Source: Pantoea dispersa (GTDB taxonomy: Bacteria; Pseudomonadota; Gammaproteobacteria; Enterobacterales; Enterobacteriaceae). Taken from it: 64,000 bases of DNA. The position numbers and the translations under genes were made by a program. The stretch is from the NCBI RefSeq assembly GCF_014155765.1, contig NZ_SCKT01000006.1, forward strand, positions 176,167 to 240,166, given 5' to 3'. Shown here piece after piece: positions 34,473 through 43,509 of this stretch; positions within the stretch are counted from its first letter, which is position 1, and each line of letters begins with the position of its first letter. The notes under the pieces are model-generated. The model saw only the letters and a program-made list of their open reading frames with translations. It was not told where the DNA came from and ran no database searches.

Positions 34473-35996
34473 ATGACGACAAATAGCTATCTTGAGTATT
34501 TTCTCACGCTGCTCGGCTGGGTGATCAATAACGGTCTGTGGAATGTCCTGCTGAGCACCGGCCTTTTTGTCCTTCCGCTGGCGTTTAAGGTGGTGGGTAT
34601 CTGGCTCAGGGTCCGTGAAGAGGGGGAGGATGAAGGCAACAAGGGGATGCTGTCGCTGCCCCGTATCGAGAACGCGCTGTATGCCGGCTTCCTGGTGATG
34701 ATTGCCTGCTGCGTACCGCTGATTAATGTCAGCCTCAGTACGATGCAGTACGACACAACCCGGGCAAAGAGCTGTGGTGTGTGGACGCCCAAAGCGCCGG
34801 ATGAAAGCGGCTATGCCGGCGTGGTCACCAGTCTCAACGACCAGACGGCTGCAGCACCGGTATGGTGGGTGCTGATTCATAAACTCTCAAAAGGGGTAAC
34901 CCAGGCGGCCGTGGCGACCATTCCCTGCCGCCCTGACATGCGCCAGATCCGCTTTGAAGTGCAGCATACGCGTATCGACAACAAAGCGCTGGCGCAGGAG
35001 CTGCAGGACTTCACCAACGACTGCTATTCGGTTGCGTTGTATCTGTGGAAGCAACAGGATCAGGGCCAGACAAAGGACAAAACCACGCTGCGTGATATCG
35101 AATGGATTGGCAGCAGTACATTCCTGAGCCGGTATTATCCTTCGTTGCAGTCCAAACTGCCCCGGGCTGCGTTCCCATGGTCTGACAGCCGGGACAGCGG
35201 CCGACCCAATACCGGAAGAGGAGGCTATCCCACCTGCAGCGAATGGTGGAGCAGTGCGGATACCGGTCTGAAAGCCCGCGTGAAGGACCAGGCTGACCCG
35301 GATATGTGGCTGCGTATCTCGGCCGCCATGAAAATGTCAGGCTTTAACGACAGTGACTATCAGGAAGCTGTCATACGGCGCCTGGTCAGCCCGGAGAGCC
35401 TGACGGTCTCACAGAGTGGCCATGTGTATGCCGGCTATGGAGGTAACGCCGATTTTACCCTGGATAATGCAGCGGCACGCGTGGCGGCTATTGGCGGGAC
35501 ATCTCTCGGCAGTCTGGCTGCATTCCCGGCGTTCGATGCGATGCGACAGGCGCTGCCAATGGTGCAGGCTATCCTGCTGATGGCAATATATGTCATGCTG
35601 CCGCTGATTCTGGCGTTTGCGGCTTACGAGTTCAAGACCGTTATTACGCTGACCTTTGTAATATTCGCCCTGAACTTCCTGACGTTCTGGTGGGAACTGG
35701 CGCGCTGGCTCGACAGCTGGCTGTTAACCGCGTTGTACAGTTCGGATACACACAGCCGCTTCAATATGGCGGGACTGCAGAACAGCTCAGATGACCTCAT
35801 TATGAATCTAGTAATGGGAGCGATGTTTATTGTACTGCCTGCCGTTTGGCTGGGAGCTCTTTCGTGGGCAGGGGCCAGCGTGGGTGTCGCTGTTAGCGCT
35901 GCCTTTCAAAAGGGTACTGAAACTGCTCAGAATACAGGCGGGAAACTTGGAGAAGCTGCTGGTAATGCTATCGGCAGTAAAGCAACCAAAGGGTAG
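34473..35996 (+). CDS. TraG-N-domain conjugal transfer protein
   Basis: This 507-residue protein has about six membrane segments, with the TraG N-terminal pattern (LTLLGWVINNGLWNVLLSTGLFVLPLAFKVVGIWL). A periplasmic region at about 105-350 precedes the C-terminal segments (AILLMAIYVMLPLILAF). It is the last core gene of the mating-pair set. Confidence 0.85.
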   Translation: MTTNSYLEYFLTLLGWVINNGLWNVLLSTGLFVLPLAFKVVGIWLRVREEGEDEGNKGMLSLPRIENALYAGFLVMIACCVPLINVSLSTMQYDTTRAKSCGVWTPKAPDESGYAGVVTSLNDQTAAAPVWWVLIHKLSKGVTQAAVATIPCRPDMRQIRFEVQHTRIDNKALAQELQDFTNDCYSVALYLWKQQDQGQTKDKTTLRDIEWIGSSTFLSRYYPSLQSKLPRAAFPWSDSRDSGRPNTGRGGYPTCSEWWSSADTGLKARVKDQADPDMWLRISAAMKMSGFNDSDYQEAVIRRLVSPESLTVSQSGHVYAGYGGNADFTLDNAAARVAAIGGTSLGSLAAFPAFDAMRQALPMVQAILLMAIYVMLPLILAFAAYEFKTVITLTFVIFALNFLTFWWELARWLDSWLLTALYSSDTHSRFNMAGLQNSSDDLIMNLVMGAMFIVLPAVWLGALSWAGASVGVAVSAAFQKGTETAQNTGGKLGEAAGNAIGSKATKG

Positions 35997-36020
35997 TTTT
36001 ACTGGCCGAGTTAATTGGGC

Positions 36021-36422
36021 CTAATCTTCACTCGGGGATTTGTAAGGAGCGCCATCATATTCATTATTGATGGCGCTATTCATTACAAATTCATCATGAA
36101 AATTATTTTCATCTTTCTTTTCATTAAAACTATTTATTGAAGCATCTTTAGAGCTAGATCCTATATGTGTTATGGCAGCAATAAAAGTCCATAATAAAAC
36201 TGCGCTGCAGCTTATCAAGAAACCGCCTGCTATAAGTGCAACTAACGAACAAAGGACAGCTAAAAGCAGCGGTATGTGGCCTAACCACTTCGGCAGTTTG
36301 TATTGTTTAGCCAGTATGACGCAGCGCTGATCTAAACGTGTAAAAATTTTTTTGATACCCTTCCATATTGCAGCGAGACGAACACCACGTTCCCAGGCGC
36401 GTTTTTCTTGAGACTGATACAT
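36021..36422 (-). CDS. Small membrane protein, possibly DUF3742-like
   Basis: This 133-residue protein has a basic N-terminal half and one or two membrane segments at about 50-85 (IPLLLAVLCSLVALIAG). The acidic Asn/Asp-rich tail is low complexity. PFGI-1 ICEs often have a minus-strand DUF3742 gene after traG, and the layout here fits, but I cannot confirm the family. Confidence 0.6.
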   Translation of the reverse strand: MYQSQEKRAWERGVRLAAIWKGIKKIFTRLDQRCVILAKQYKLPKWLGHIPLLLAVLCSLVALIAGGFLISCSAVLLWTFIAAITHIGSSSKDASINSFNEKKDENNFHDEFVMNSAINNEYDGAPYKSPSED

Positions 36423-36585
36423 CTCCCCCTCCGAATTAGGTGAGTTCTAAAGGGACTATAGCGGATTTTTTGAGCAATTACTAATTACTGCTTCAGTACT
36501 CAGAGTTACTAATAAATTCTCTAATATCATCGGGTTAATTTTTTTCAATGCGTTACGACTTGTCATCATTAAAAAAGCATCATTA

Positions 36586-36605
36586 TACTGTGCTTATATA
36601 CAGTA
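36586..36605. promoter_or_regulatory. LexA (SOS) box before umuD-like gene
   Basis: TACTGTGCTTATATACAGTA matches the CTG-N10-CAG LexA consensus with full symmetry at the core CTGT...ACAG. It ends 18 bases before the ATG, so the umuDC-like pair should be SOS-controlled. Confidence 0.9.
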
Positions 36606-36623
36606 TAATCTGAGGGGCGAGTT

Positions 36624-37139
36624 ATGCCAATTCCTTTAGAACAGACGATGTGTTGGGATAAAAGTTCGCAGAAAAATTCAGCAAACACACCGGTTTTGAT
36701 GATGGCGGCTATCGCCAGACTTACAGGTAGCAATTCATCACTGGCATGCGTTCCGTTGTTTGGTGATGGGGTTTCATGTGGTTTCCCTTCTCCAGCACAG
36801 GATTATGTCGAAAAACGTCTTTCCCTCGATGACCTTTGCATCCGCTATCCGGAAAGTACCTATCTGGTGCGGGCAGAGGGGGATTCGATGCTTAATGCCG
36901 GGATTAAAGACGGTGATTTACTAATAGTGGAGTGTATTCGTGAGGCAAAGCACGGTGACATTGTCATTGCAGCCGTAGATGGGGAGTTTACCTGTAAGAG
37001 GCTTCAGCTATTGCCATCACCAGCTCTGGTCCCGGCTAATCCAGCTTATTCTTCAATCCCCCTTACTGAGGATATAGAAACAGTGGTCTTTGGTGTGGTA
37101 CGTCATCTCGTTCACTCCTTCAAATTCCGGGATGCCTGA
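36624..37139 (+). CDS. umuD: UmuD/MucA-like SOS peptidase
   Basis: This 171-residue UmuD-type protein has the self-cleavage pair Cys52-Gly53 in SCGFPSP, the catalytic Ser88 in EGDSML and Lys125 in FTCKRL. After RecA-stimulated cleavage it should join the UmuC-like polymerase. It is about 30 residues longer at the N-terminus than chromosomal UmuD, and the LexA box supports the long start. It is closely coupled with the next gene. Confidence 0.92.
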   Translation: MPIPLEQTMCWDKSSQKNSANTPVLMMAAIARLTGSNSSLACVPLFGDGVSCGFPSPAQDYVEKRLSLDDLCIRYPESTYLVRAEGDSMLNAGIKDGDLLIVECIREAKHGDIVIAAVDGEFTCKRLQLLPSPALVPANPAYSSIPLTEDIETVVFGVVRHLVHSFKFRDA

Positions 37140-37141
37140 GC

Positions 37142-38413
37142 ATGTTTGCGCTGGTCGATGTGAATTCTTTTTATGCTTCATGCGAAACCGTTTTCAGGCC
37201 AGACCTCCGTGGCAAACCTGTGGTTGTACTATCCAATAATGATGGATGCATAATAGCCCGTTCAGCAGCTGCGAAGTCACTTGGGCTAAAAATGGGTGAC
37301 CCTTGGTTCAAGGTTGGCCGCGAGGCGGAAAGAAGAGGCGTTGTTGCCTTTTCCAGTAATTACAGCCTTTATGCTGACATGTCTGACAGAGTGATGACTA
37401 TTTTGCAGATGTTAGCTCCCCGCGTAGAAATATACAGTATTGATGAAGCCTTTTGCGATCTTACGGGAGTAAGTGGTCTTTTATCACTTGAGGTTTTTGG
37501 CCATCAGATACGTGAGCAGATCAGGCGCAGGACACACCTTACCGTGGGGGTGGGGATAGGCCCAACGAAAACTCTGGCTAAACTGGCCCAATATGCAAGT
37601 AAACGCTGGCCAGCTACGCGAGGAGTAGTTGACCTGAGCAATATAGGGCGACAGCGAAAGTTAATGGCCTTGGTGTCAGTCGAAGAGGTCTGGGGTATTG
37701 GCCGTCGGCTCGGTAAAAAATTGCAGTTGATGGGGATTAACAATGCACTCCAGCTGTCTGAGCTGTCTCCTTCATTTATTCGTAAGCAATTTTCAGTGGT
37801 TGTTGAACGAACAGTAAGAGAACTCAACGGCACGCCCTGCCTGGGCTTTGAAGAGTTTACAGCTCCAAAGGAGCAAATCATATGCTCCCGCTCCTTTGGA
37901 GAAAAACCTACAGATGAATTCAGCATCCATCAGGCTGTCTGCGCTCATGCCGAACGTGCAGCAGAAAAGTTACGCGCAGAGCACCAGTTTTGTAAACGAG
38001 TAGCGGTATTCATCAGTACCAGTCCCTTTGCAGAGAATGAATCGTTCTATAAAAATCAGGCTGTAACGGAGCTTGCTGTTCCGGCCCGTGATTCCCGGGA
38101 TATCATCAAGGCGGCTATAAGAGCTCTTGAAACAATATTCATCCCGGGGCATCGTTATCAACGCGCAGGTGTAATTCTCACCGATTTTCGCAGCGCGGCA
38201 GTATCACAACTTACCCTGTTCGATGACCTTCAGCCTCATCGTAATAGCGATGAATTAATGACACTCATAGACAGCATTAACAGCTCTGGTAAGGGTTCAG
38301 TCTGGTTTGCAGGACAGGGCATTAAAAGTGATGCCACAGGCTGGAAGATGCGAAGAGAAAGACTTTCGCCCGCTTTTACAACCAGATTGGATGATATTGT
38401 CAGAGTAAGGTAA
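37142..38413 (+). CDS. umuC: UmuC/MucB-like Y-family DNA polymerase
   Basis: This 423-residue protein has the Y-family palm (ALVDVNSFYASCETVF, IYSIDEAFCDLTG), thumb and little-finger regions and a normal length. It would copy past damaged bases in the SOS response together with the UmuD-like partner. ICE and plasmid umuDC-like genes (rumAB, mucAB, impB types) commonly raise mutation and survival after damage. Confidence 0.94.
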   Translation: MFALVDVNSFYASCETVFRPDLRGKPVVVLSNNDGCIIARSAAAKSLGLKMGDPWFKVGREAERRGVVAFSSNYSLYADMSDRVMTILQMLAPRVEIYSIDEAFCDLTGVSGLLSLEVFGHQIREQIRRRTHLTVGVGIGPTKTLAKLAQYASKRWPATRGVVDLSNIGRQRKLMALVSVEEVWGIGRRLGKKLQLMGINNALQLSELSPSFIRKQFSVVVERTVRELNGTPCLGFEEFTAPKEQIICSRSFGEKPTDEFSIHQAVCAHAERAAEKLRAEHQFCKRVAVFISTSPFAENESFYKNQAVTELAVPARDSRDIIKAAIRALETIFIPGHRYQRAGVILTDFRSAAVSQLTLFDDLQPHRNSDELMTLIDSINSSGKGSVWFAGQGIKSDATGWKMRRERLSPAFTTRLDDIVRVR

Positions 38414-38558
38414 TCATCTTTTTTATATTTGCTCGAAACCGCACCATTGACATTACAAACTCTATACGGCAGGGTTTACAGTCTGTTACATGGTGAATAA
38501 GTCAAGCGTACTTTTCATTGACCGCTTTTTTAGTAAATATGTTTGGAGGATATGGATC

Positions 38559-39107
38559 GTGAGGAGTCTTACCGCCATTTTAATAATTCCTGCTCTTGTC
38601 ACAGCCTGTAGCATGCAGGAAATAGCAGATACAAATAAGAAAATCAGTGATGGTGCTTCAGGTATAATGAACTCTTTGAGGGGAAACTCTAACCCATCAA
38701 CTGATGTTACAACACCAATGCATTTACCTCAGTCATTAAAAAAAGAATCCAAGTCTAAAAATTATACTGTAGCTGTTGATGTAGATACTGCTGCTGCCAG
38801 AATAAAAAGACATTACAAGTTTATGTCAAGTCAGGAGCTGGATAGTTTACGGAATAGCTCTAATGACGGGGCATGGAAAGCGGCCGCTGAAGATGATGCA
38901 CATCCAGTTTGGGAGGCAATACCTGGTAGCTATTATAAAATGGGATCTGACTGGAATGATAACGATCATTTAGATGTAGAAATTGAAAAAAACGGGAGTG
39001 GGAGTAAACTCTATATAACATATTCTTCGGCATCTGCAGAAAGGCTATCGGGATCTGGCGTACAGAAGTTGATGAAGGAAATTCATTCCGTGGCTATAGG
39101 TGAGTGA
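38559..39107 (+). CDS. ICE lipoprotein, second paralogue
   Basis: This protein is 182 residues from GTG 38559, with GGAGG 10 bases upstream; an ATG at 38490 would add 23 residues. The lipobox is LVTAC. The C-terminal domain closely repeats the lipoprotein at 7210-7764 (VDVDTAAARIKRHYKF, HPVWEAIPGSYYKMGSDW) but uses AT-rich codons. It is therefore an old or foreign paralogue rather than a recent copy. The function is unknown. Confidence 0.78.
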   Translation: MRSLTAILIIPALVTACSMQEIADTNKKISDGASGIMNSLRGNSNPSTDVTTPMHLPQSLKKESKSKNYTVAVDVDTAAARIKRHYKFMSSQELDSLRNSSNDGAWKAAAEDDAHPVWEAIPGSYYKMGSDWNDNDHLDVEIEKNGSGSKLYITYSSASAERLSGSGVQKLMKEIHSVAIGE

Positions 39108-39119
39108 TATTTTATCCGG

Positions 39120-39160
39120 AAAAGGTAGTTATCATTATGTGTTAATGATAACTACCTTTT
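39120..39160. terminator. Bidirectional hairpin between convergent genes
   Basis: A perfect 18-bp inverted repeat starts AAAAGGTAGTTATCATTA with a TGTGT loop, and the A/T ends work in both directions. It separates the convergent lipoprotein and CPBP protease genes. Confidence 0.85.
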
Positions 39161-39169
39161 GTAGTTGGT

Positions 39170-39841
39170 TTATTTTAACTCAATATATAGGCCAAGCGCG
39201 ATACAAAAAGCATGCAGTAGAATTGGTAAAAGAAGCCCTCTGCTTTGATATCTTGCTCCACAGAAAATTAATGAAAGTGAAAACATTTGGATTTTGGTGG
39301 GCAATGAATACTGTGTGTGTATAACTGCAAACAAAACAGAAACTGTCAGCCCACCGATGATATAGCCCGCCTTTTCACCAAGGGCGTTTAAAAAAGAACT
39401 CAGGATAATTCCTCTGAAAACCAGTTCCTCCAGTAGAGGGAAAATAATAATTGTGGCTGCGATTTTTACAGCTGCCATTTCATGTGACAAACCTTTAGTA
39501 AATTCTGTAACGAAGGGTTCTTTCGGCGTAAGGTAGTATGAAGCAGTGTAAGCAATAATTATGAGCAAGAAAAAAACAAATGACTGCTTATTAGGCTTCC
39601 CCCAGGTTAATCCTTGGTAAAGTGAGGTGTGATTTAATAAGTGAGTTATGGATAAAAAAATTAAAAGCATCATCAGAGGCTTAATTATCTGCAAATGTAA
39701 TATTGAGAAATCAAGCCTAGTCATTAAGAATATATTTAGATCAATAGAGGTTAATAATAAATAAAAGAATAAAAAGTTAGATAATCCGAAAGTCAGAATC
39801 ATAAGGCGTTGTTTTAAAATATCCATATCAACCACTTTCAT
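39170..39841 (-). CDS. CPBP-family intramembrane metalloprotease (CAAX-like)
   Basis: This 223-residue protein with about six to seven membrane segments carries the family motif EELVFRG near residue 138 and a later FAVIH. Members cut membrane-anchored peptides; in bacteriocin loci related proteins give immunity. The location a few kb from the peptide/nucleoside cluster makes an immunity or leader-processing role thinkable, but the integrase lies between. AT-rich codons suggest cargo. Confidence 0.8.
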   Translation of the reverse strand: MKVVDMDILKQRLMILTFGLSNFLFFYLLLTSIDLNIFLMTRLDFSILHLQIIKPLMMLLIFLSITHLLNHTSLYQGLTWGKPNKQSFVFFLLIIIAYTASYYLTPKEPFVTEFTKGLSHEMAAVKIAATIIIFPLLEELVFRGIILSSFLNALGEKAGYIIGGLTVSVLFAVIHTQYSLPTKIQMFSLSLIFCGARYQSRGLLLPILLHAFCIALGLYIELK

Positions 39842-39932
39842 CGGAGAAAACTACATATTACTCACCCAAAAAACGATGTCTACATCCATTTGACGTCGTA
39901 TTTCCCTGTTGGTACTATCAAACTGTTGTACT

Positions 39933-40170
39933 GTCGCACTGGCGACCACCAATGCTCTTGTAGCCTGTGATGAGCGCCTTCGGGTGGCTACAGTCGCACT
40001 TAAGCTGCGACCACCAATGTTCCGGCAGTCTGTGAGGAGCGCCTTCGGGTGACTGCACAATAAAACTCTCTAAGCCTGAAAGGGAGTACATGAAAAATGT
40101 GGCAAATCTGCTCACCTTTGAAAGCAGATATCGTCTATGAAAGCGCACTATGACGCGGCGATGAAGGTTT
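39933..40170 (+). ncRNA. Structured leader RNA, copy B (two tandem STAXI-like units)
   Basis: Two tandem units begin with CCACCAATG: GTAGCC...GGCTAC and GCAGTC...GACTGC, each enclosing GCGCCTTCGGGTG. Downstream blocks shared with copies A and C follow (CCTGAAAGGGAG, ACCTTTGAAAGCAGATATCG, GACGCGGCGATGAAGGT). The stems of the two units differ by compensating changes, which supports RNA folding. It lies about 640 bases before the integrase, as the STAXI motif's association with XerDC-type integrases would predict. 40171-40810 holds no clear gene. Confidence 0.62.
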
Positions 40171-40339
40171 ACTGTGTAGCAAATCTGCCAGTTTCAATTC
40201 ACTTCCGTTCTGTGAACGGCATCAGTTCAACGTCTTCTCATTTGCAGTGATACGCCCTGAGTTTCGTACGACTTTTGCATCGACGGATAAGGCCATTTGG
40301 TACATTTGGCCGCTTACGGAGTTGCATTAGGAGCACGAA

Positions 40340-40394
40340 GCTGCGCGGCGTCACTTGTGAAGTGGCGAAGACACTACCAAGTGACGCGCGCAGC
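40340..40394. repeat. Large inverted repeat upstream of the integrase
   Basis: GCTGCGCGGCGTCACTTG at 40340-40357 pairs with CAAGTGACGCGCGCAGC at 40378-40394. The 20-base loop can pair further (AGTG...CACT). A second small palindrome CCACGTACGACGTGG lies at 40410-40424. The arrangement fits a recombinase or regulatory site for the integrase, or a folded RNA. Confidence 0.6.
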
Positions 40395-40810
40395 GCATAA
40401 CGTCTCAACCCACGTACGACGTGGTTTTCAACGTTTTACTACCATCTGACCAACATGTAGTCCGTGTCAGTACGGTATTAAACTCACTTTTACATCAACG
40501 TAAGCACGACGGAAGGCCGTCTGAACGTTCAACTATCAGTAAGGAGGAAATCGACTCGGTATCGATGGCGACACTACGAACAGTAGTGTTGGAGGCAGCT
40601 TGACGTAAGTCAGCTCTGCATAAGCAGCAAACAGATCAGAGATCTGGGGTGCCTCGCAAGAACTCAACAATTCGCCGCCCCGATGCACAGATACCAGTTG
40701 AGACGCAGGAAGCGCAAAAGCAACCGTGTCGTCGGGGATGAATTACTGGGGTACAGATCCGTCCGCTTATTTACAAGCCGAGGGACGTGTATCCCTGTGG
40801 AGATATAGGA

Positions 40811-41710
40811 ATGTCCAGATTCGGTAAACAGCTAGGAAAACAACTTGTCACGCTTGCTCGTCAGGGACGAGGGAGTTTTAAAACCGTTGCTGACCGTTCC
40901 AGAATTGCGGACCGTTTTTCTGAACGTCTGGCAAAGTTGAATATTCAAATTCGTGATGTAAAACACATCAAGACGACCCATATCGAAAAATATATTCATA
41001 GCCGGCAGGCTGAAAACCTGTCGCTCCGTACATTGCAAAACGAGATGGCAGCAGTGCGTTCAATCATGTCAGCTGCGGGGCGAAATAAACTTGCTGATCC
41101 CAACCATGAGAAATTGAGCAACCAGGCTCTCGGGATTTCAGGTGCTAACCGTGATGGGACAAAAGCCCCTATTTCGGATGAAAAATTAACTGCTGTCATA
41201 AATCACGTCTTAAAAAAAGATGCAGGGGTAGCATTGGGTGTTCAGTTGTCTCGCTATGTAGGTTTGCGAACGGAAGAAGCTGTTCAGTCAGCAAAGTCTT
41301 TAAAAACATGGAGGCAGGCTTTAATTAATGGGGACGAATGTGTTCGGGTTGTTTTCGGCACGAAAGGGGGGCGTCCACGCGATACGACCATTTTTAATCG
41401 CGAAAAGGTTTTATCTATTTTAGATGCGGCAATAAAATATTGTGATGAACACAATGGGAAATTGATTGATAAACCTTCATTGCATACAGCAATAGAACGG
41501 TACAGGAATATTGTTCGTGAGGCTGGAATGACAGGAAAAGATGCTCCGCATAGTTTGCGATACGCGTATTCACGCGATGCGGTGACTCATCATGTCAAAA
41601 ATGGAATGAGTCGCGTAGAAGCAGAGGCACTGGTATCGATGGATTTAGGGCATGGGGATAGCCGAGGGCGTTACATTAAGCAAGTATATTTTAAAGGTGA
41701 TGTGGAATAA
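40811..41710 (+). CDS. Integrase (tyrosine-recombinase family, PFGI-1-type integrase domain)
   Basis: This protein is 299 residues from ATG 40811, with a GTGGAG-type site; a GTG start at 40787 is possible. The core residues are Arg153 in GLRTEE, His247 and Arg250 in PHSLRYAYS, and His281 in LGHGDSRGRY, with Tyr288 or Tyr293 as the nucleophile. The N-terminal part looks like a SAM-like DNA-binding domain. It probably serves a module within the ICE rather than the main ICE end, because no attachment tRNA is nearby. A degenerate copy lies at 60712-61165. Confidence 0.82.
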   Translation: MSRFGKQLGKQLVTLARQGRGSFKTVADRSRIADRFSERLAKLNIQIRDVKHIKTTHIEKYIHSRQAENLSLRTLQNEMAAVRSIMSAAGRNKLADPNHEKLSNQALGISGANRDGTKAPISDEKLTAVINHVLKKDAGVALGVQLSRYVGLRTEEAVQSAKSLKTWRQALINGDECVRVVFGTKGGRPRDTTIFNREKVLSILDAAIKYCDEHNGKLIDKPSLHTAIERYRNIVREAGMTGKDAPHSLRYAYSRDAVTHHVKNGMSRVEAEALVSMDLGHGDSRGRYIKQVYFKGDVE

Positions 41711-42521
41711 TGCTTTAATCGCATTCAGTGTACAGGATTTTAATAATTTAAAAATCTCGGATGTGATGACAACTTGTTGATGACGATTTTAGGCCATAGT
41801 AATTCACGCCTTGACTTGTGCATATTCCGTCCCAAACCGATCATTGATTCCCGGTAACAATGAACAGGTCACTCACGACGAGAAACCCAACAATCCCACC
41901 AGGGGTTGATGGTGGAGAAGCTGAAAGGAAGAGACCTGCAGCTGTCCGCAGGGTAATGTGACCCGCTGACAACAGGGATTGAGGTGAGACAACTAAGCCG
42001 AGACGATCTTCAAGGTTGAGTACTGAAAGGCTGAGGAACATGAACCCGTTAATTCGCATAAATGTTACCAGGGCCTACGTGATCTGACAGGCCGAGCAGG
42101 AGGAACTTGCAGTTATACGTAACTACTGCCAGACGAAAATATTATTTTGGCATGTATGCAAAATTCAGGGACAGGAGCGTCTATCATGCTCGCGTTGCTG
42201 ACTACTAGCAACTTGGAGTAAGTAAGGACAAAGAGTACGAAGGGCAGCGACCTCAGTACGTCTGAGTCCAGACAGATCAGCGACGGATGTTAAGGTGCAG
42301 GGTTCCGATGACACGTTGATTGGCGGAGCTTCCGTAGTAGTCCGTGATGAGGAAAATCCATTATATAGTGAAGGGAAGCAGTTTAAATGTATTTGCAAAG
42401 TGAATTGGACTTCTACCTTACCATTGTAATATCTGTGTTGTCAGGATAATGTGTGATCTGCTCCTGCCTATGACCTTTTATAAAACCCTTGCTGTTGCGG
42501 TATCAAAGGTATATGGCATTA
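41711..42521. other. Gene-free stretch with a possible group II intron relic
   Basis: No convincing gene is present. Between about 41880 and 42400 the sequence (GAGGTGAGACAACTAAGCC, then CGGAGCTTCCGTAGTAGTCC and GTGATGAGGAAAAT) resembles the ribozyme and pre-ORF parts of bacterial group II introns. No reverse transcriptase and no clear domain V follow. If real it is a truncated relic, and the match is from memory of such sequences only. Confidence 0.35.
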
Positions 42522-42788
42522 CTAACATCGCGGTGTGTTAAGTGTGTTAATAAACGGGGAGCAGACCACCGTTTCATAGCGGCAAGGCTGTCTCTCCGTA
42601 AGCCAACGGTGGTGGGTTATCGTATTGCTTACCTTTAGTGTGAGACACATGACATGTTTGTCAGCATCCTTAGTGACCTCAGAATGTATTAAGTATGATT
42701 CATTTTTATTTGATTTAAGTATCACGAAAAGAGTGCAACACATAGCAATTAAAAAAAGAATAATGACGGAAAGGATGAAAGTTTTCAT
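42522..42788 (-). CDS. Small membrane protein at the end of the nucleoside-peptide cluster
   Basis: This 88-residue protein has a strong N-terminal membrane segment (MKTFILSVIILFLIAMCCTL) and a polar tail with Cys. A GGAGG site lies 7 bases before the ATG, so it is probably translated. It reads in the same direction as the cluster but after its terminator-like hairpin. A small membrane protein next to a microcin-type operon is a natural immunity candidate. No family is recognised and the tail could be read into by chance. Confidence 0.5.
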   Translation of the reverse strand: MKTFILSVIILFLIAMCCTLFVILKSNKNESYLIHSEVTKDADKHVMCLTLKVSNTITHHRWLTERQPCRYETVVCSPFINTLNTPRC

Positions 42789-42880
42789 TCCTATACCTCC
42801 AGTAATTTTTAGCTCAAGTAGTAGACCTTATTGACAAGGTGTATTACAGTCAGGGAAACAAAATTGAGTATCCAAAATTT

Positions 42881-42905
42881 ATTTGCAATGGTAACCATCG
42901 CAAAT
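42881..42905 (-). terminator. Hairpin after the last gene of the cluster
   Basis: ATTTGCGATGGT pairs with ACCATTGCAAAT (one wobble) about 14 bases after the phosphatase stop when read on the minus strand. The following AAATTTT is a weak T-run. It is the likely end of the 17-kb operon. Confidence 0.55.
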
Positions 42906-42918
42906 TGGTTGAAATAAA

Positions 42919-43509
42919 CTACTCATCAAGATAGCAATCGATGCTCCCGTATCGCTGAATAAGATAATGGTCGAGTGTTTTAATAGCCTGACTAGGGCAT
43001 GCCAGCCTTTTTATATAGCTCTCTTTGCTCATATTTCTTTTAAGCCAGTGAGCAGAAAACAGATCGATATTTTTGATCAGCTCATACTCTGACTGGGTAT
43101 AATCAAGGATGATGTCATCAAGTGTAGCATTGAGTTTTTTACCAAGAAGGTAGCTTGCTATGCCTGTACGATCTTTACCGAAATAACAACCGAAACCAAC
43201 CATAGGTAATGAGTAAACAATTCTGAATAATTGTGAAAATTCATTTCTGTGCTTATCAACTATTTCTATATAAAAATCAATAAGTTCATCAACTGTAGGC
43301 GTAAGGGAGCGGCGGTAAGCTTCTCCAACGGTATCCATTGGCATATGAACAATCTTTTTGGCAAAAGGAAATAAAACCTTAGGAGCCATTCGTCCTCTGA
43401 AATCAACTAAAACATCTAACGTTGCAGGGAAAAGTGCTCCTGATGAATATGAAAGAGATGTTCTGAAAAAAGAGATGTTACCATAGTTTACTCGTCTACA
43501 ATTGATCAT
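42919..43509 (-). CDS. Tyrosine-phosphatase-like enzyme of the nucleoside cluster
   Basis: This 196-residue protein has the CX5R loop of protein tyrosine phosphatases, with Cys108 and Arg114 in GCYFGKDRTG. A DFRGR element early supports the Y_phosphatase3/DSP-like fold. In nikkomycin/polyoxin pathways a phosphatase of this kind (NikL/PolJ) removes phosphate from octosyl-acid intermediates. Here I infer a small-molecule phosphatase for a phosphorylated nucleoside. It is the last gene of the operon and abuts the FemAB-like gene. Confidence 0.72.
   Translation of the reverse strand: MINCRRVNYGNISFFRTSLSYSSGALFPATLDVLVDFRGRMAPKVLFPFAKKIVHMPMDTVGEAYRRSLTPTVDELIDFYIEIVDKHRNEFSQLFRIVYSLPMVGFGCYFGKDRTGIASYLLGKKLNATLDDIILDYTQSEYELIKNIDLFSAHWLKRNMSKESYIKRLACPSQAIKTLDHYLIQRYGSIDCYLDE

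Noticed and set aside
39100-39324. 74-codon plus-strand frame after the second lipoprotein
   Set aside because: It runs through the terminator hairpin and opposite the CPBP gene; a shadow.
42165-42398. 77-codon minus-strand frame in the integrase-cluster gap
   Set aside because: No start signal or known motif; composition fits non-coding relic DNA.
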